Positions 17,066-25,874 of a DNA stretch of 64,000 nt are shown piece after piece. Position 1 is the stretch's first letter, and each line of letters starts with the position of its first letter. Origin of the DNA: Hymenobacter perfusus (lineage in GTDB: Bacteria > Bacteroidota > Bacteroidia > Cytophagales > Hymenobacteraceae); contig NZ_RWIU01000002.1 of assembly GCF_003944765.1 (NCBI RefSeq), positions 124,001 through 188,000 of the forward strand. The letters are read 5' to 3'. The position numbers were made by a program, and so were the translations under genes. A model generated the notes under the pieces. It was given only the letters and a program-made list of their open reading frames with translations. It did no database searches and had not been told where the DNA came from.

Positions 17066-18406
17066 ATGCCTCGTTTCTCTCCGCTTCTGTTGCTACTGGC
17101 TACGGCCTGCGTGCCACTCGGTACGCCCATCACCGACCCCAACGCCGCCCGCCGGCCCGCCACCCCCGGCCAGCGCCCCACCGAATATTACGCCGATAAA
17201 ACCCTGCGCTACCAAGACGCCGTCTACGACCCCAACGTGCAGACGGTGCAGTGCTACGTGCCCACCGGCCAGGCCAACGAGGTGTTCAGTCCGCCCGTTA
17301 TTTCTTTGAGCCAGGGCCAGCAGCCGGTGCTGGAGTTTGACGTGCTGGGCGGGCAGGGGCAGCGCCTCACGGCCAAGCTGGTGCATTGTGATGTGAACTG
17401 GCAGCCCTCGGTGCTCACGGACATGCAGTTTCTGTCGGAAATCAACGAGCAGACCATTACCAACTACCGGGCCTCGGTGAGTACTAAGGTGCCCTACTAC
17501 CACTACCAGCTGCAGATGCCCCGGGTGAAGCTCTCGGGCAACTACTTGTGGCTGGTGCAGGGGCCGGGCGGTACGCCGCTGCTCAGCCGCCGGGTACTGG
17601 TGTACGAGGAGGGCGCGGTGCAGATTGCCATGAAGCAGGGCATTCCGGTGGCCGGGCAGGAACGCTACACCTTGCAGCAGGTAGATTTTGGCATCCGTTA
17701 CACTATGAATGTGGTGAATCCGGCCCAGGAAATCAAGGTGATTCTGCGCCAGAACTTCCGCTGGGACAACGCGAAGTACAACCTGCGCCCCACCTTCGTG
17801 CGCGACGCCGACCGGCAGCTGGACTACCAGTACTTCAACTTCGAAAACGCCTTCCCCGCCCTGAGCGAGTTTCGCTTCTTCGACCTGCGCACGTTCCGCT
17901 CCCTGGGTATTGGCGTGGCAAAGCTGGACGCCGAAGCCTCGCCGCGCACCGCCCTGCTCCAGCCCGAAACCACCCGCAACGGCCAGCGCTACACCCAGTA
18001 CGACGACATCAACGGCCAGCGTGTGCTAGAGAGCCGCGAGTACGGCAACGGCGACACCAACGGCGAGTACCTCGACGTGACCTTCCAGCTCCGCGCCGAG
18101 CAGCCGGCCCCCGGCCCGGTGTACGTGCTAGGTGCCCTCACCGACTGGCAGTTCAAGGACGAATTCAAGCTCACCTACGACGCTCCTAGCCAGGTGTACA
18201 CCGGCCACACGCTGCTCAAACAGGGCTACTACAACTACATCTACGCCACCCAAACGGCCCAGGGACCCAGCAGCGTGGCTTGGGAAGGCAGCTACCAGGA
18301 AACCGAAAATCAGTATGATCTGCTGGTGTACTACCGCCCGCCCGGCACCCGCACCGATTTGCTGATTGGGTACCAGCAGCTGCGGGTGAATGGCCGCCAG
18401 CCCTAG
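17066..18406 (+). CDS. Type IX secretion plug protein (DUF5103 family) lipoprotein
   Basis: 446 residues. The N-terminus MPRFSPLLLLLATACVPLG is a lipoprotein signal. The rest matches DUF5103, now known as the T9SS plug protein family: NVQTVQCYVPTGQANEVFSPPVISL, QRLTAKLVHCDVNWQPS, a middle with FDLRTFRSLGIGV, and a C-terminal PVYVLGALTDWQF...YNYIYATQT immunoglobulin/E-set-like part. In Flavobacterium johnsoniae the plug closes the SprA outer-membrane channel on the periplasmic face. It fits the two T9SS cargo genes at 5.5-9.6 kb. Start at 17066 follows directly on the REPIN-like repeat. Confidence 0.85.
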   Translation: MPRFSPLLLLLATACVPLGTPITDPNAARRPATPGQRPTEYYADKTLRYQDAVYDPNVQTVQCYVPTGQANEVFSPPVISLSQGQQPVLEFDVLGGQGQRLTAKLVHCDVNWQPSVLTDMQFLSEINEQTITNYRASVSTKVPYYHYQLQMPRVKLSGNYLWLVQGPGGTPLLSRRVLVYEEGAVQIAMKQGIPVAGQERYTLQQVDFGIRYTMNVVNPAQEIKVILRQNFRWDNAKYNLRPTFVRDADRQLDYQYFNFENAFPALSEFRFFDLRTFRSLGIGVAKLDAEASPRTALLQPETTRNGQRYTQYDDINGQRVLESREYGNGDTNGEYLDVTFQLRAEQPAPGPVYVLGALTDWQFKDEFKLTYDAPSQVYTGHTLLKQGYYNYIYATQTAQGPSSVAWEGSYQETENQYDLLVYYRPPGTRTDLLIGYQQLRVNGRQP

Positions 18407-18474
18407 CGCGCAATGTCGGCGGTTGGGGGCGGGGCTGCGTATGTAGGAGTTCTGTTGATTTCCAACTGCTTTCT

Positions 18475-19758
18475 ATGTCGCACTATAACCTGATTCTGGT
18501 GGTGCTGGGCGTGGCCATCCTGGCCGTCGCTTGGCTGCCGTCGTTGCTGAAGAAGTTTCCGCTGTCTTACCCCATTCTGTTCGTGGGGCTGGGGATGCTG
18601 GTGTTCGGGTTGCCCTTGGGCTTGCCCAACCCCGACCCGAACGAGCATTCCACCTTCACCATGCACCTCACCGAAATCTGCGTGACGGTGGCCCTCACGG
18701 GTACGGGGCTTAAAATTGACCGTAAGTTTTCCCTCTGGCGCTGGCGGGCTCCGTTGCAGCTGGTGCTGGTGCTGATGGGCATTACCATTGCCGTGTTTGC
18801 GGTGGTGGCCTGGAAGCTGGGCGGATTGGTGCCGGCCTCGGCCCTGCTGTTGGCCGCCACACTGGCCCCCACCGACCCCGTGCTGGCCGGCGACGTGCAG
18901 GTGGGTAACCCCGGCGAGGGCCGCGAAGACAACGTGCGCTTCGCCCTGACCGGCGAGGCCGGTCTCAACGACGGGCTGGCTTTCCCCTTCGTACACCTGG
19001 CCTTGGTGGTGCTGGCGGCCTCGTCGCTGCACCTAGGGCAGGAGCTGCTGCACTGGGCCTGGATGGACGTGCTCTACCGCACCGGCATGGGGGTGCTGGC
19101 TGGCTGGCTGGCGGGACGGGTGCTGTCGTTTCTGATTTTCGATTTGCCTCGTCGTGTGCAAATCAACCCCGAGGCCTACGGATTTGTGGCCCTGGCCGTC
19201 ACGCTCACGGCGTATGGCGTTACGGAGTTGCTGCACGGCTACGGCTTTCTAGCCGTATTCGTGGCCGCCGTCACGCTGCGGGCCCACGAGCGGAGCCACG
19301 AATACCACACCGAGATGCACGAGTTTACCGACCAGCTGGAGCGGCTGCTCATCGTGGTGATTCTGCTGCTGTTTGGCGGGGCCATTGTGCGCGGACTGCT
19401 GGCCCCACTCACCTGGACCGGTGCGGCGTTGGGTCTGTTTCTGCTCCTGATTCTGCGGCCGATGGGCGGTATCCTCACCCTGGGCCGCAGCCGCGTAAGC
19501 TGGCCCGAGCGGCTGGTCATTTCCTTTTTCGGCATCCGGGGCATCGGCTCGTTTTTCTACCTGGCTTTTGCGCTGCACGAAGCGCAGTTTGCTGATGGCC
19601 GGCAGCTGTGGGCCATTACCGGCTTCACGGTACTCACGTCCATCGTTCTGCACGGCACGCTGGCCACGCCCGTTATGGATTGGCTGGACCGGCGACACGG
19701 TCGGCCCACGGCCGGTGAGCTGGATGAGCAGCAGCAGGCGGAGAAACCCCAAGGCTGA
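18475..19758 (+). CDS. CPA1-family Na+/H+ antiporter
   Basis: 427 residues with about twelve membrane segments. Motifs of the CPA1 fold are GTGLKIDRKFSLW near residue 80, LAATLAPTDPVLAGDVQVG (the conserved TDP), LTGEAGLNDGLAFPFVHLAL (the conserved ND pair that binds and carries ions) and FFGIRGIGSFFYLAFAL. It exchanges protons for Na+ (or K+) at the inner membrane. It differs in sequence from the second CPA1 antiporter at 29.2-30.5 kb. A charged C-terminal tail is short. Gene symbol not assigned. Confidence 0.88.
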   Translation: MSHYNLILVVLGVAILAVAWLPSLLKKFPLSYPILFVGLGMLVFGLPLGLPNPDPNEHSTFTMHLTEICVTVALTGTGLKIDRKFSLWRWRAPLQLVLVLMGITIAVFAVVAWKLGGLVPASALLLAATLAPTDPVLAGDVQVGNPGEGREDNVRFALTGEAGLNDGLAFPFVHLALVVLAASSLHLGQELLHWAWMDVLYRTGMGVLAGWLAGRVLSFLIFDLPRRVQINPEAYGFVALAVTLTAYGVTELLHGYGFLAVFVAAVTLRAHERSHEYHTEMHEFTDQLERLLIVVILLLFGGAIVRGLLAPLTWTGAALGLFLLLILRPMGGILTLGRSRVSWPERLVISFFGIRGIGSFFYLAFALHEAQFADGRQLWAITGFTVLTSIVLHGTLATPVMDWLDRRHGRPTAGELDEQQQAEKPQG

Positions 19759-19794
19759 TTCGGCACGGAATTGGTCTTGACGGGTCACGAACTG

Positions 19795-19802
19795 TAACCT
19801 TG
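19795..19802 (+). promoter_or_regulatory. Possible -7 element of the M48 protease gene
   Basis: TAACCTTG differs from TAnnTTTG at one position and follows a TTG at 19777-19779. The spacing is shorter than usual, so evidence is weak. Confidence 0.35.
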
Positions 19803-19875
19803 CCACCGTCGGGCTTCGTTGCAGGCGTATCTTGTTGTGCGCACCCTCCCATTCCCACGCTCATTCACCTTACTT

Positions 19876-21336
19876 ATGCCCACTCCCTCTTATTTCCTGT
19901 ACGCCGGCGCAGCGCTGGCTTTGCTGCCGGCTGTCGGCTCGCGCTACTTGACTCCCGCCCCGGCTCCGAAACCCGTTGCTGCCGCAGTGGCCCGGCCCGT
20001 GCAGGGCGCCCAGCCCGATCCGCAGGTCATTGCTCAGTTCGGCCTGCTCGATAACGCCAAGCTTCAGAGCTACATCGACCAGAAGGGCATGCAGATGGGC
20101 CGCATTTCCGACCGCCCTGCCGATGTGAAAGGCTTTACGGTGGTCGATTCGCCCATCATCAACGCCTTTGCCACCCCCGATGGCCACGTGTATTTCACGC
20201 GCGGTATTCTGGCCTATTTCAACAACGAAGCCCAGTTCAGCGGGGTGCTCGGCCACGAAATCGGGCACATTACGGCCCGCCACGGCCAGAAGCAGCAGAC
20301 CCGCTCCACCATTGCCAACGGCGCCCTGATTCTGGGTTCCATCCTCTCCAAGCGGGTGGCCTCCATTGCCCAGCCAGCTTCGCAGGTAGTAGGCATCGGT
20401 TTGCTGAAATATGGCCGCGACGACGAAACCGAATCCGACCAGCTGGGCGTGAAGTATTCCAGTAAAATCGGCTACGACCCGGCTTCCATGGCTGATTTCT
20501 TCCTGACTCTCTCGCGCACTGAGCAGAGCAGTGGTGCGGCCACGGTGCCTACTTTCCTGTCGTCGCACCCCAACTCTGCCGACCGTTACACCAACGTGAA
20601 GAAGCTGGCCGCCCAGGCCGAGCAGCAGGCTGGCCGCCAGCTGTCCGTGAACCGCGACCAGTACCTGCGCCTGATTGAGGGCCTGCCCTACGGTGACAAC
20701 CCGCGCGAAGGCTACGTGGAAAACAGCGTGTTCTACCACCCGGACCTGAAGTTCCAGTTCCCGATTCCGCAGGGCTGGAAGTCGCAGAACTCGCCCAGCC
20801 AGTTCCAGATGGCCGAGCCCAATGGCAAAGCCGTGCAGATTCTGCTGCCCGCCGGCAACAAAGGCCTCGACGAAACCGCTCAGGCCCTGGCCGAGCAGCT
20901 CAAGCTCCAGAACGCCCAGGCCCAGAAAACCACCGTCAACGGCCTGCCAGCAATGGTTATCCAGGGCGACCAGGTAGGGCAGGACCAGCAGAGCGGCCAG
21001 CAGGGCATCACGGCCAGCACCCTCACCTACCTCATCCAGGACGGCCAGACAATTTATGCGCTGGTAGGCCTCTGCGGCCCCGGCACCCTCGGCACCTACG
21101 GCAGCACTTTCCAGCGCACCGCCCAAGGCTTCAAGCGCCTCACCGACGTCAGTAAAATCAACCGCCAGCCCGAGCGTATCCGCATCAAAACCGCCAAAGC
21201 CGGCCAGACGCTGGCCTCAGCCCTCGCCGCCAACGGCGTTTCCAGCAAGCGATACGAGGAAATGGCCATTCTCAACGGCATGAAAACTACCGACAAGATG
21301 ACTGCTGGAATGCTGTTTAAAGTGGTGGGAAAGTAG
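19876..21336 (+). CDS. M48-family metalloprotease, BepA-like, with LysM-like C-terminus
   Basis: 486 residues from ATG 19876. N-terminal hydrophobic stretch (FLYAGAALALLPAVG) suggests export or anchoring. Zinc site HEIGHITARH (H127, E128, H131) and the third ligand E186 in DETESDQLG define an M48 protease of the BepA/Oma1 type, which assists outer-membrane protein quality control in other bacteria. Residues about 300-430 form a beta-rich unknown domain (VENSVFYHPDLKFQFPIPQGW). The last 55 residues (RIRIKTAKAGQTLASALAANG...NGMKTTDKMTAGMLFKVV) look LysM-like and may bind glycan. The start follows a weak promoter. Confidence 0.85.
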   Translation: MPTPSYFLYAGAALALLPAVGSRYLTPAPAPKPVAAAVARPVQGAQPDPQVIAQFGLLDNAKLQSYIDQKGMQMGRISDRPADVKGFTVVDSPIINAFATPDGHVYFTRGILAYFNNEAQFSGVLGHEIGHITARHGQKQQTRSTIANGALILGSILSKRVASIAQPASQVVGIGLLKYGRDDETESDQLGVKYSSKIGYDPASMADFFLTLSRTEQSSGAATVPTFLSSHPNSADRYTNVKKLAAQAEQQAGRQLSVNRDQYLRLIEGLPYGDNPREGYVENSVFYHPDLKFQFPIPQGWKSQNSPSQFQMAEPNGKAVQILLPAGNKGLDETAQALAEQLKLQNAQAQKTTVNGLPAMVIQGDQVGQDQQSGQQGITASTLTYLIQDGQTIYALVGLCGPGTLGTYGSTFQRTAQGFKRLTDVSKINRQPERIRIKTAKAGQTLASALAANGVSSKRYEEMAILNGMKTTDKMTAGMLFKVVGK

Positions 21337-21358
21337 GCTTTAGGCTGCACCTCTTGTG

Positions 21359-21393
21359 AAAGCTAGACTTCAAGTTTTTTGAGGTCTAGCTTT
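21359..21393. terminator. Bidirectional terminator hairpin
   Basis: AAAGCTAGACTTCAA pairs with TTGAGGTCTAGCTTT (one G:U pair) around a short T-rich loop. It lies between the convergent M48 gene and the unknown low-GC gene, whose stop codon is within the stem. Confidence 0.65.
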
Positions 21394-21884
21394 TCTATGA
21401 ATTGATGGATGCTTTCCACAGTTGAAAGAACCCAAACATCGTCTCCTGATGGATCTTCGGGAATGAAATCGAATGCCAGGTAACAATTAGCTATTGCAAC
21501 CTCCATTTCCTCAAAGTGAAGCAGTAATAGGTGAGGGCGAGTATCGGGGAAGCCGAACACATTGAAACTTGTGAGTTGCTTGCCCAGAAGGCTCTGCCAG
21601 AATACTGTATCAGGCTTGAATCTCTCGCTGGATTGGCAAAAGGATGCTGCTGATGCACTCAATGTGTATTGGGGCCATCCTTGAACTCCATCCCATCCAA
21701 CAAAGACAGATTGCTCATCTTCAAATACAAGTTCTACTTGCTGTGCGATGATGTCAATGCCCTGCTCATTTGTTGTTAAAGCTTCTATGCCAACAACATC
21801 GTGATAAAAGCACGCGGCAAGTCTCTGCAAAACGACCTTATTTAGAGGCTGAAAGACGTGCTCGATAAGTAGTTGACGGCTCAT
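21363..21884 (-). CDS. Low-GC protein of unknown function
   Basis: 173 residues with no signal peptide. Features: VELVFEDEQSVFVGWDGVQGWPQYTLSASAASF, WQSLLGKQLTSFNVFG, and PHLLLLHFEEMEVAIANCYLAFDFIPEDPSGDDVWVL. I do not recognise the family. The composition is much lower in GC than its neighbours. Its size, composition and isolation on the minus strand resemble other orphan genes in this window (10.7-11.7 kb and 16.5-16.8 kb), some of which look like immunity proteins; this is only a loose analogy. Confidence 0.6.
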   Translation of the reverse strand: MSRQLLIEHVFQPLNKVVLQRLAACFYHDVVGIEALTTNEQGIDIIAQQVELVFEDEQSVFVGWDGVQGWPQYTLSASAASFCQSSERFKPDTVFWQSLLGKQLTSFNVFGFPDTRPHLLLLHFEEMEVAIANCYLAFDFIPEDPSGDDVWVLSTVESIHQFIEKLDLKKLEV

Positions 21885-21908
21885 TTCTTCCCGATGATAA
21901 ACACAAAA

Positions 21909-21942
21909 ACGCCCCAGCCGACTTGCTCGGCTGGGGCGCTTA
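21909..21942. terminator. Hairpin terminator
   Basis: AACGCCCCAGCCGA pairs with TCGGCTGGGGCGCTT around CTTGC. It lies just downstream of the minus-strand PhnA-like gene. Confidence 0.7.
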
Positions 21943-21971
21943 AGTTATTGGTTGCCGCTGAAGAAACGGCG

Positions 21972-22181
21972 TTAGGCCTTCTTTAGGAACTCGGTTTTAA
22001 GAACCATTGTGCTGCCGCCAGCCCGGCCTTCAATTTCGGCGGCACTGTTGGTGAGGCGGATGTTCTTAACTACCGTGCCGCGCTTGAGCGTGAGCGAGGA
22101 GCCTTTCACTTTCAGGTCCTTGATGAGCGTCACCGAGTCGCCTTCCGCGAGCAGGTTGCCGTTGCTGTCTTTTACGTCCAT
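21972..22181 (-). CDS. PhnA-like protein (C-terminal domain only)
   Basis: 69 residues: [23 protein letters not shown] then [23 protein letters not shown] and EIEGRAGG. This is the PhnA C-terminal (KOW-like barrel) domain; the zinc-ribbon N-terminal part of longer PhnA proteins is absent. The family name comes from an old association with phosphonate genes and the actual function is not known. The gene precedes YchF on the minus strand (YchF ends 40 bp upstream), so it could be cotranscribed with it. Confidence 0.75.
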   Translation of the reverse strand: MDVKDSNGNLLAEGDSVTLIKDLKVKGSSLTLKRGTVVKNIRLTNSAAEIEGRAGGSTMVLKTEFLKKA

Positions 22182-22220
22182 GTAGCTGCTACTGAAAACA
22201 ATCGTCTACAAAATCCGCGT

Positions 22221-23318
22221 TTACACGTTGAAGCGGAAGTGCATGATGTCGCCGTCCTGCACCACGTATTCCTTGCCTTCCACGGCCATTTTGCCGGCTT
22301 CCTTGATCTTTACTTCGGTTTTGTACTCCTGGTAGTCGGCCAGCTTGATCACCTCGGCCCGGATGAAGCCCTTCTCGAAGTCGGAGTGGATGACGCCGGC
22401 AGCGGCCGGGGCTTTGTCGCCGCGGTGCACCGTCCAGGCGCGTACTTCCTGCACGCCGGCCGTGAAGTAGGTAATCAGGTTGAGCAGAGTGTAGGAGGCG
22501 CGGATCAGGCGGTTCAGGCCCGACTCGGTGAGGCCGTACTCGCCCAGGAACATCTCCTTTTCCTCGGGGTCTTCCATCTCGGCAATCTGCGACTCAATGG
22601 CGGCCGAAACCAGCACCACTTCGGCGCCTTCCTTGGCTACGTGCGCCTGCAAAGCCGCCGTGTGGGCGTTGCCGCTGATGGCGCTGGCCTCATCCACGTT
22701 GGCCACGTAAATCACGGGCTTGATGGTGAGCAGCTGCAGATCGGCCACTGCTTCCAGCTCCTCGGCCGACACCGTGAGGGCGCGGGCGTTCTGGCCGCCT
22801 TCGAGCGCATCCTTGAAACGCTGCAGCGCGGCCACTTCCTTCTTGGCTGCGGCGTCGCCGTTTTTGGCCGAGCGCTCCGACTTGGCCAGCTTCTTATCGA
22901 TGCTTTCCAGGTCTTTGATCTGCAGCTCGGTATCAATCACGTCCTTATCGAACACGGGGTCCACGCCACCGGCTACGTGTACGATGTTGGGGTCGTCGAA
23001 GCAGCGCGTTACGTGGATGATGGCATCTACCTCGCGGATGTTGGCCAGGAATTTGTTGCCCAGGCCTTCGCCCTTGCTGGCGCCCTTCACGAGGCCGGCA
23101 ATGTCCACGAACTCAATGATGGTGGGCAGCACGCGCTTGGGGTTCACCAGCTTTTCCAGAATCTGCAGCCGCTCATCGGGCACAGTAATCACGCCCACGT
23201 TCGGCTCAATGGTGCAGAACGGATAGTTGGCCGATTCGGCCTTGGCGTTGGAAAGGGCGTTGAAAAGCGTGGATTTGCCGACGTTCGGCAGGCCGACGAT
23301 ACCGCAGCGGAGACCCAT
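22221..23318 (-). CDS. ychF: Obg-like GTPase/ATPase YchF
   Basis: 365 residues from ATG 23318 (MGLRCGIVGLPNVGKSTLFN), the normal YchF length. The P-loop GLPNVGKST is at about 9-17; the switch region ending DIAGLVKGASKGEGLGNKFL and the NVDE G4-like element (YVANVDEASA) are present. The C-terminal TGS-like domain contains VIHSDFEKGFIRAEVI and VVQDGDIMHFRFNV. The earlier in-frame ATG at 23486 is excluded because a TACCTTTG promoter lies at 23380-23387, inside that extension. YchF binds ATP and ribosomes and links to stress responses in other bacteria. Confidence 0.96.
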   Translation of the reverse strand: MGLRCGIVGLPNVGKSTLFNALSNAKAESANYPFCTIEPNVGVITVPDERLQILEKLVNPKRVLPTIIEFVDIAGLVKGASKGEGLGNKFLANIREVDAIIHVTRCFDDPNIVHVAGGVDPVFDKDVIDTELQIKDLESIDKKLAKSERSAKNGDAAAKKEVAALQRFKDALEGGQNARALTVSAEELEAVADLQLLTIKPVIYVANVDEASAISGNAHTAALQAHVAKEGAEVVLVSAAIESQIAEMEDPEEKEMFLGEYGLTESGLNRLIRASYTLLNLITYFTAGVQEVRAWTVHRGDKAPAAAGVIHSDFEKGFIRAEVIKLADYQEYKTEVKIKEAGKMAVEGKEYVVQDGDIMHFRFNV

Positions 23319-23323
23319 ATGGT

Positions 23324-23372
23324 GGAGTTGTGAAGTTGTGAAATGGTGAGTTGGCGTTCCAGACGCGCAATT
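23324..23372. repeat. Half copy of the GTGAAATGGTGAG dispersed repeat
   Basis: GTGAAATGGTGAGTTGGCGT (around 23338-23357) followed by GTTCCAGACGCGCAA matches one arm of the two full inverted repeats at 46958-47034 and 47375-47475. It lies in the leader of ychF, next to its promoter. Confidence 0.5.
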
Positions 23373-23379
23373 CGTGGCG

Positions 23380-23387
23380 CAAAGGTA
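23380..23387 (-). promoter_or_regulatory. -7 promoter element of ychF
   Basis: CAAAGGTA on the plus strand is TACCTTTG on the minus strand, an exact TAnnTTTG match, 62 bp before the ATG at 23318. Confidence 0.7.
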
Positions 23388-23484
23388 CGGGGCTTTTTCG
23401 GGGAAAGCACCGCCGGGTGAGGAGTGTTGCACCGGAACTACGCACGGGTTGAACCCCACGCTACCCGGGCGGTGTTCAGTCCGC

Positions 23485-23583
23485 ATGTGTGAACACCATA
23501 AACCCGCCCATAAACTGCAGCGCCTGGGGTTTTACCTGGCCGCCGGCGTATTGGTATTGCTCAGCCAGTATTATGTTCTGTAA
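23485..23583 (+). CDS. Possible 32-residue membrane miniprotein
   Basis: ATG at 23485 opens a 32-residue protein beginning MCEHHKPAHKLQRLGFYLAA and ending in a hydrophobic GVLVLLSQYYVL: a basic, histidine-rich head and one membrane segment. It lies alone between the divergent ychF promoter and a terminator at 23613. There is no clear -7 element. Real small membrane genes look like this, but chance cannot be excluded at this length. Confidence 0.35.
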   Translation: MCEHHKPAHKLQRLGFYLAAGVLVLLSQYYVL

Positions 23584-23612
23584 GCTGCCCGAATCCTTGT
23601 TCTGAAACGCAT

Positions 23613-23649
23613 AAAAAAAGCCCATCCGAGAAACGGACGGGCTTTTTTT
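23613..23649. terminator. Bidirectional hairpin terminator
   Basis: AAAAAAAGCCCATCCG pairs with CGGACGGGCTTTTTTT (one G:U-type change) around AGAAA, with A- and T-runs on both sides. It serves icd on the minus strand and possibly the small open frame on the plus strand. Confidence 0.8.
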
Positions 23650-23667
23650 AGATGAAAAAGCAGTGGT

Positions 23668-24900
23668 TTACTTAGCCAGTTTGGCTTTCAGGTTTTCGTC
23701 GAGGGCCGCCAGGAACTCCTCGGTGTAGAGGTAATCCTTGCCGTGCTCCACCTTGTTGCCGTGGATGCAAACGGCCAGGTCCTTGGTCATCTTGCCGCTT
23801 TCCACGGTTTCGATGCAGACGGCTTCCAGCGCGTGGCAGAAGTCGATCAGCTCCTGATTGTTATCCAGCTTGCCGCGGAACTCCAAGCCGCGTGTCCAGG
23901 CGAAGATGCTGGCAATGGGGTTGGTGCTCGTGGGCTTGCCTTTCTGATGGTCGCGGTAGTGCCGCGTGACGGTGCCGTGGGCGGCTTCGGCTTCCATCGT
24001 GCCGCCGTCGGGCGTCACCAGTACGGAAGTCATCAAACCAAGCGAGCCGAAGCCCTGGGCCACGGTGTCGGACTGCACGTCGCCGTCGTAGTTTTTGCAG
24101 GCCCACACGAAGTTGCCATTCCATTTCAGGGCCGAGGCCACCATGTCGTCAATCAGCCGGTGCTCGTAGGTGATGCCGGCTTCCTTGAACTTAGTCAGGT
24201 AATCGGCTTCGTAAATCTCCTGGAAGATGTCCTTGAAGCGGCCATCGTACTTCTTGAGGATGGTGTTCTTTGTGCTCAGGTACAGCGGCCAGCCCTTACT
24301 CAGGGCCTGATTGAAGCACGCGTGCGCGAAGCCGCGGATGCTTTCGTCGGTGTTGTACATGGCCAGAGCTACGCCGTCGCCTTTGAAGTTGTACACCTCA
24401 AACGACTGGGTTTCGCCGCCGTCCTCGGGCTGAAAGGTTACGGTGAGCTTGCCTTTGCCCTTGGTCACGAAATCGGTGGCGCGGTACTGGTCGCCGAAGG
24501 CGTGGCGGCCGATGCAGATCGGGGCCGTCCAGTTAGGCACGAGGCGGGGCACGTTGCTCATCACAATCGGCTCGCGGAACACGGTGCCGTCCAGGATGTT
24601 GCGGATGGTGCCGTTCGGCGACTTCCACATCTGCTTCAGGCCGAACTCCACTACACGCTCCTCGTCGGGGGTGATGGTGGCACACTTGATGCCCACGCCG
24701 TACTGCTTGATGGCGTTGGCGGCGTCGATAGTTACCTGGTCGTTGGTTTCGTCGCGGTACTCAATGCCGAGGTCGTAATACTTGATATCGAGCTCCAGGT
24801 AGGGCGTTATCAGCTTGTCCTTGATAAACTTCCAGATGATGCGCGTCATTTCGTCGCCATCCAATTCTACTACCGGGTTAGCTACTTTGATTTTCGTCAT
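23668..24900 (-). CDS. icd: NADP-dependent isocitrate dehydrogenase (type II)
   Basis: 410 residues from ATG 24900 ([20 protein letters not shown]), the length and N-terminus of the eukaryote-like homodimeric IDH class. It converts isocitrate to 2-oxoglutarate in the TCA cycle with NADP+. Visible family motifs: [44 protein letters not shown] (substrate binding), [22 protein letters not shown] N-terminal part, [42 protein letters not shown] (metal and substrate) and [16 protein letters not shown] (NADP). The promoter TAGCTTTG at 25012-25019 gives a leader of about 105 nt. Confidence 0.96.
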   Translation of the reverse strand: MTKIKVANPVVELDGDEMTRIIWKFIKDKLITPYLELDIKYYDLGIEYRDETNDQVTIDAANAIKQYGVGIKCATITPDEERVVEFGLKQMWKSPNGTIRNILDGTVFREPIVMSNVPRLVPNWTAPICIGRHAFGDQYRATDFVTKGKGKLTVTFQPEDGGETQSFEVYNFKGDGVALAMYNTDESIRGFAHACFNQALSKGWPLYLSTKNTILKKYDGRFKDIFQEIYEADYLTKFKEAGITYEHRLIDDMVASALKWNGNFVWACKNYDGDVQSDTVAQGFGSLGLMTSVLVTPDGGTMEAEAAHGTVTRHYRDHQKGKPTSTNPIASIFAWTRGLEFRGKLDNNQELIDFCHALEAVCIETVESGKMTKDLAVCIHGNKVEHGKDYLYTEEFLAALDENLKAKLAK

Positions 24901-25011
24901 TGTTGCGGGCTTAAGTGGGCTGTGTGGGTTACGACTTGCGAAGGAAGGCATCGGGCGGCATCCGGCCAACTAAAACCGGAAAAGTGTACGGCTATCCTCA
25001 GCGCAAGGCGG

Positions 25012-25019
25012 CAAAGCTA
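25012..25019 (-). promoter_or_regulatory. -7 promoter element of icd
   Basis: CAAAGCTA (TAGCTTTG on the minus strand) matches TAnnTTTG exactly. It lies in a 17-bp block GGCAAAGCTACGTGCTG that is repeated exactly at the yggS promoter (43460-43476). Confidence 0.65.
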
Positions 25020-25089
25020 CGTGCTGTTGGCCAAATCCGGCCGGTTTTCTGAACAGGCGTGTCGGCGAATAGTTCGGGGCCGCCTGCAA

Positions 25090-25131
25090 CGCACGACGGC
25101 GCGCCAGGGCCGAAGCCGGGCGCGCCGTGCG
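25090..25131 (-). terminator. GC-rich hairpin terminator after the DUF3276 gene
   Basis: CGCACGACGGCGCGCC pairs imperfectly with GGCGCGCCGTGCG around an AGGGCCGAAGCC loop region. It is just downstream of the DUF3276 gene on the minus strand. Confidence 0.5.
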
Positions 25132-25197
25132 GTGGGAAGCGGACAAAAACTGAAGAAGTAGGAGGTGTTTCGCTAGACTTCCGGAAAAAGGAGTGAC

Positions 25198-25545
25198 TTA
25201 AAAGTTATCGTCGGCGCGGTTGGGGTTGAAGCCACCTTCACGCTCCTCGTAGGCGGGACGGGGGCGGTCCAGCTCGGCCACTTCTTCGGCCGTCAACAGT
25301 TCCTCCCGCACGTAGTCCACGGCATCTTGCAGGGCGTCCACAAACTTGAGGAAATCTTCCTTGTATAGGAAAATCTTGTGCTTCTCGTAGGAGAAGGTAT
25401 CGTCGTCGCGCAGTCGACGCTTGCTCTCCGTGATGGTCAGATAATAGTCCTGTCCGCGGGTGGCTTTCACGTCGAAAAAATACGTGCGCTTGCCGGCCTT
25501 AATGCGTTGGGAGTAAATTTCTTCCTGGTCGTGACGGTCTTCCAC
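25198..25545 (-). CDS. DUF3276 (PUR-alpha-like) nucleic-acid-binding protein
   Basis: 115 residues: IYSQRIKAGKRTYFFDVKAT, DYYLTITESKRRL, FLYKEDFLKFVDALQDAVDYVREELL. This is the DUF3276 family, which has the PUR (purine-rich element binding) fold and binds single-stranded nucleic acid in Bacteroidota and spirochaetes. A disordered acidic tail follows (RPAYEEREGGFNPNRADDNF). Its role in the cell is unknown. The gene is monocistronic between a terminator and an AT-rich gap. Confidence 0.88.
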   Translation of the reverse strand: MEDRHDQEEIYSQRIKAGKRTYFFDVKATRGQDYYLTITESKRRLRDDDTFSYEKHKIFLYKEDFLKFVDALQDAVDYVREELLTAEEVAELDRPRPAYEEREGGFNPNRADDNF

Positions 25546-25874
25546 TGGCCTTCTAAGTAAAGTTTTGCTATTCCAAGATGATTGAAGTTCAGCGCAAAAT
25601 ACGTTGTTTCCAGTAGATATAAAAATTTTAAGGCTCGTATTTTCCTATTCCGGGATTAATACTGGCAAAACGCTATGTAAACGGCTGTATATCCTCAAAT
25701 ACCATAATTGACAGGTAATGAAACGGCTGGTATAAAAGAAAGATTATATATTCTGGATAATGGATGGAAAATAGGTTGTAATAGTTGGGGGCAGCGGCCG
25801 TAGCGTTGAAGTAGTCCTGGTAGTTCCACCCCCGAATCCTGTCGTATCTTGCTCCTCCCGCATTTGCTTTTGCC
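25546..25874. other. AT-rich gene-free interval
   Basis: 329 bp of markedly AT-rich sequence (for example AGATTATATATTCTGGATAA near 25740) separates two divergent genes. Small open frames here overlap on both strands without coding character. TATCTTGC at 25845-25852 may be the -7 element of the DUF58 gene, 22 bp before its ATG. Confidence 0.5.

Noticed and set aside
19870..21126. Long minus-strand frame over the M48 protease gene
   Set aside because: Shadow frame with no recognisable motif; the plus strand has the zinc site.
22239..23333. Long plus-strand frame over ychF
   Set aside because: It is an antisense shadow of YchF; composition is unlike a real protein.
23743..25161. 472-codon plus-strand frame over icd
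   Set aside because: Antisense shadow; the minus-strand IDH is unambiguous.
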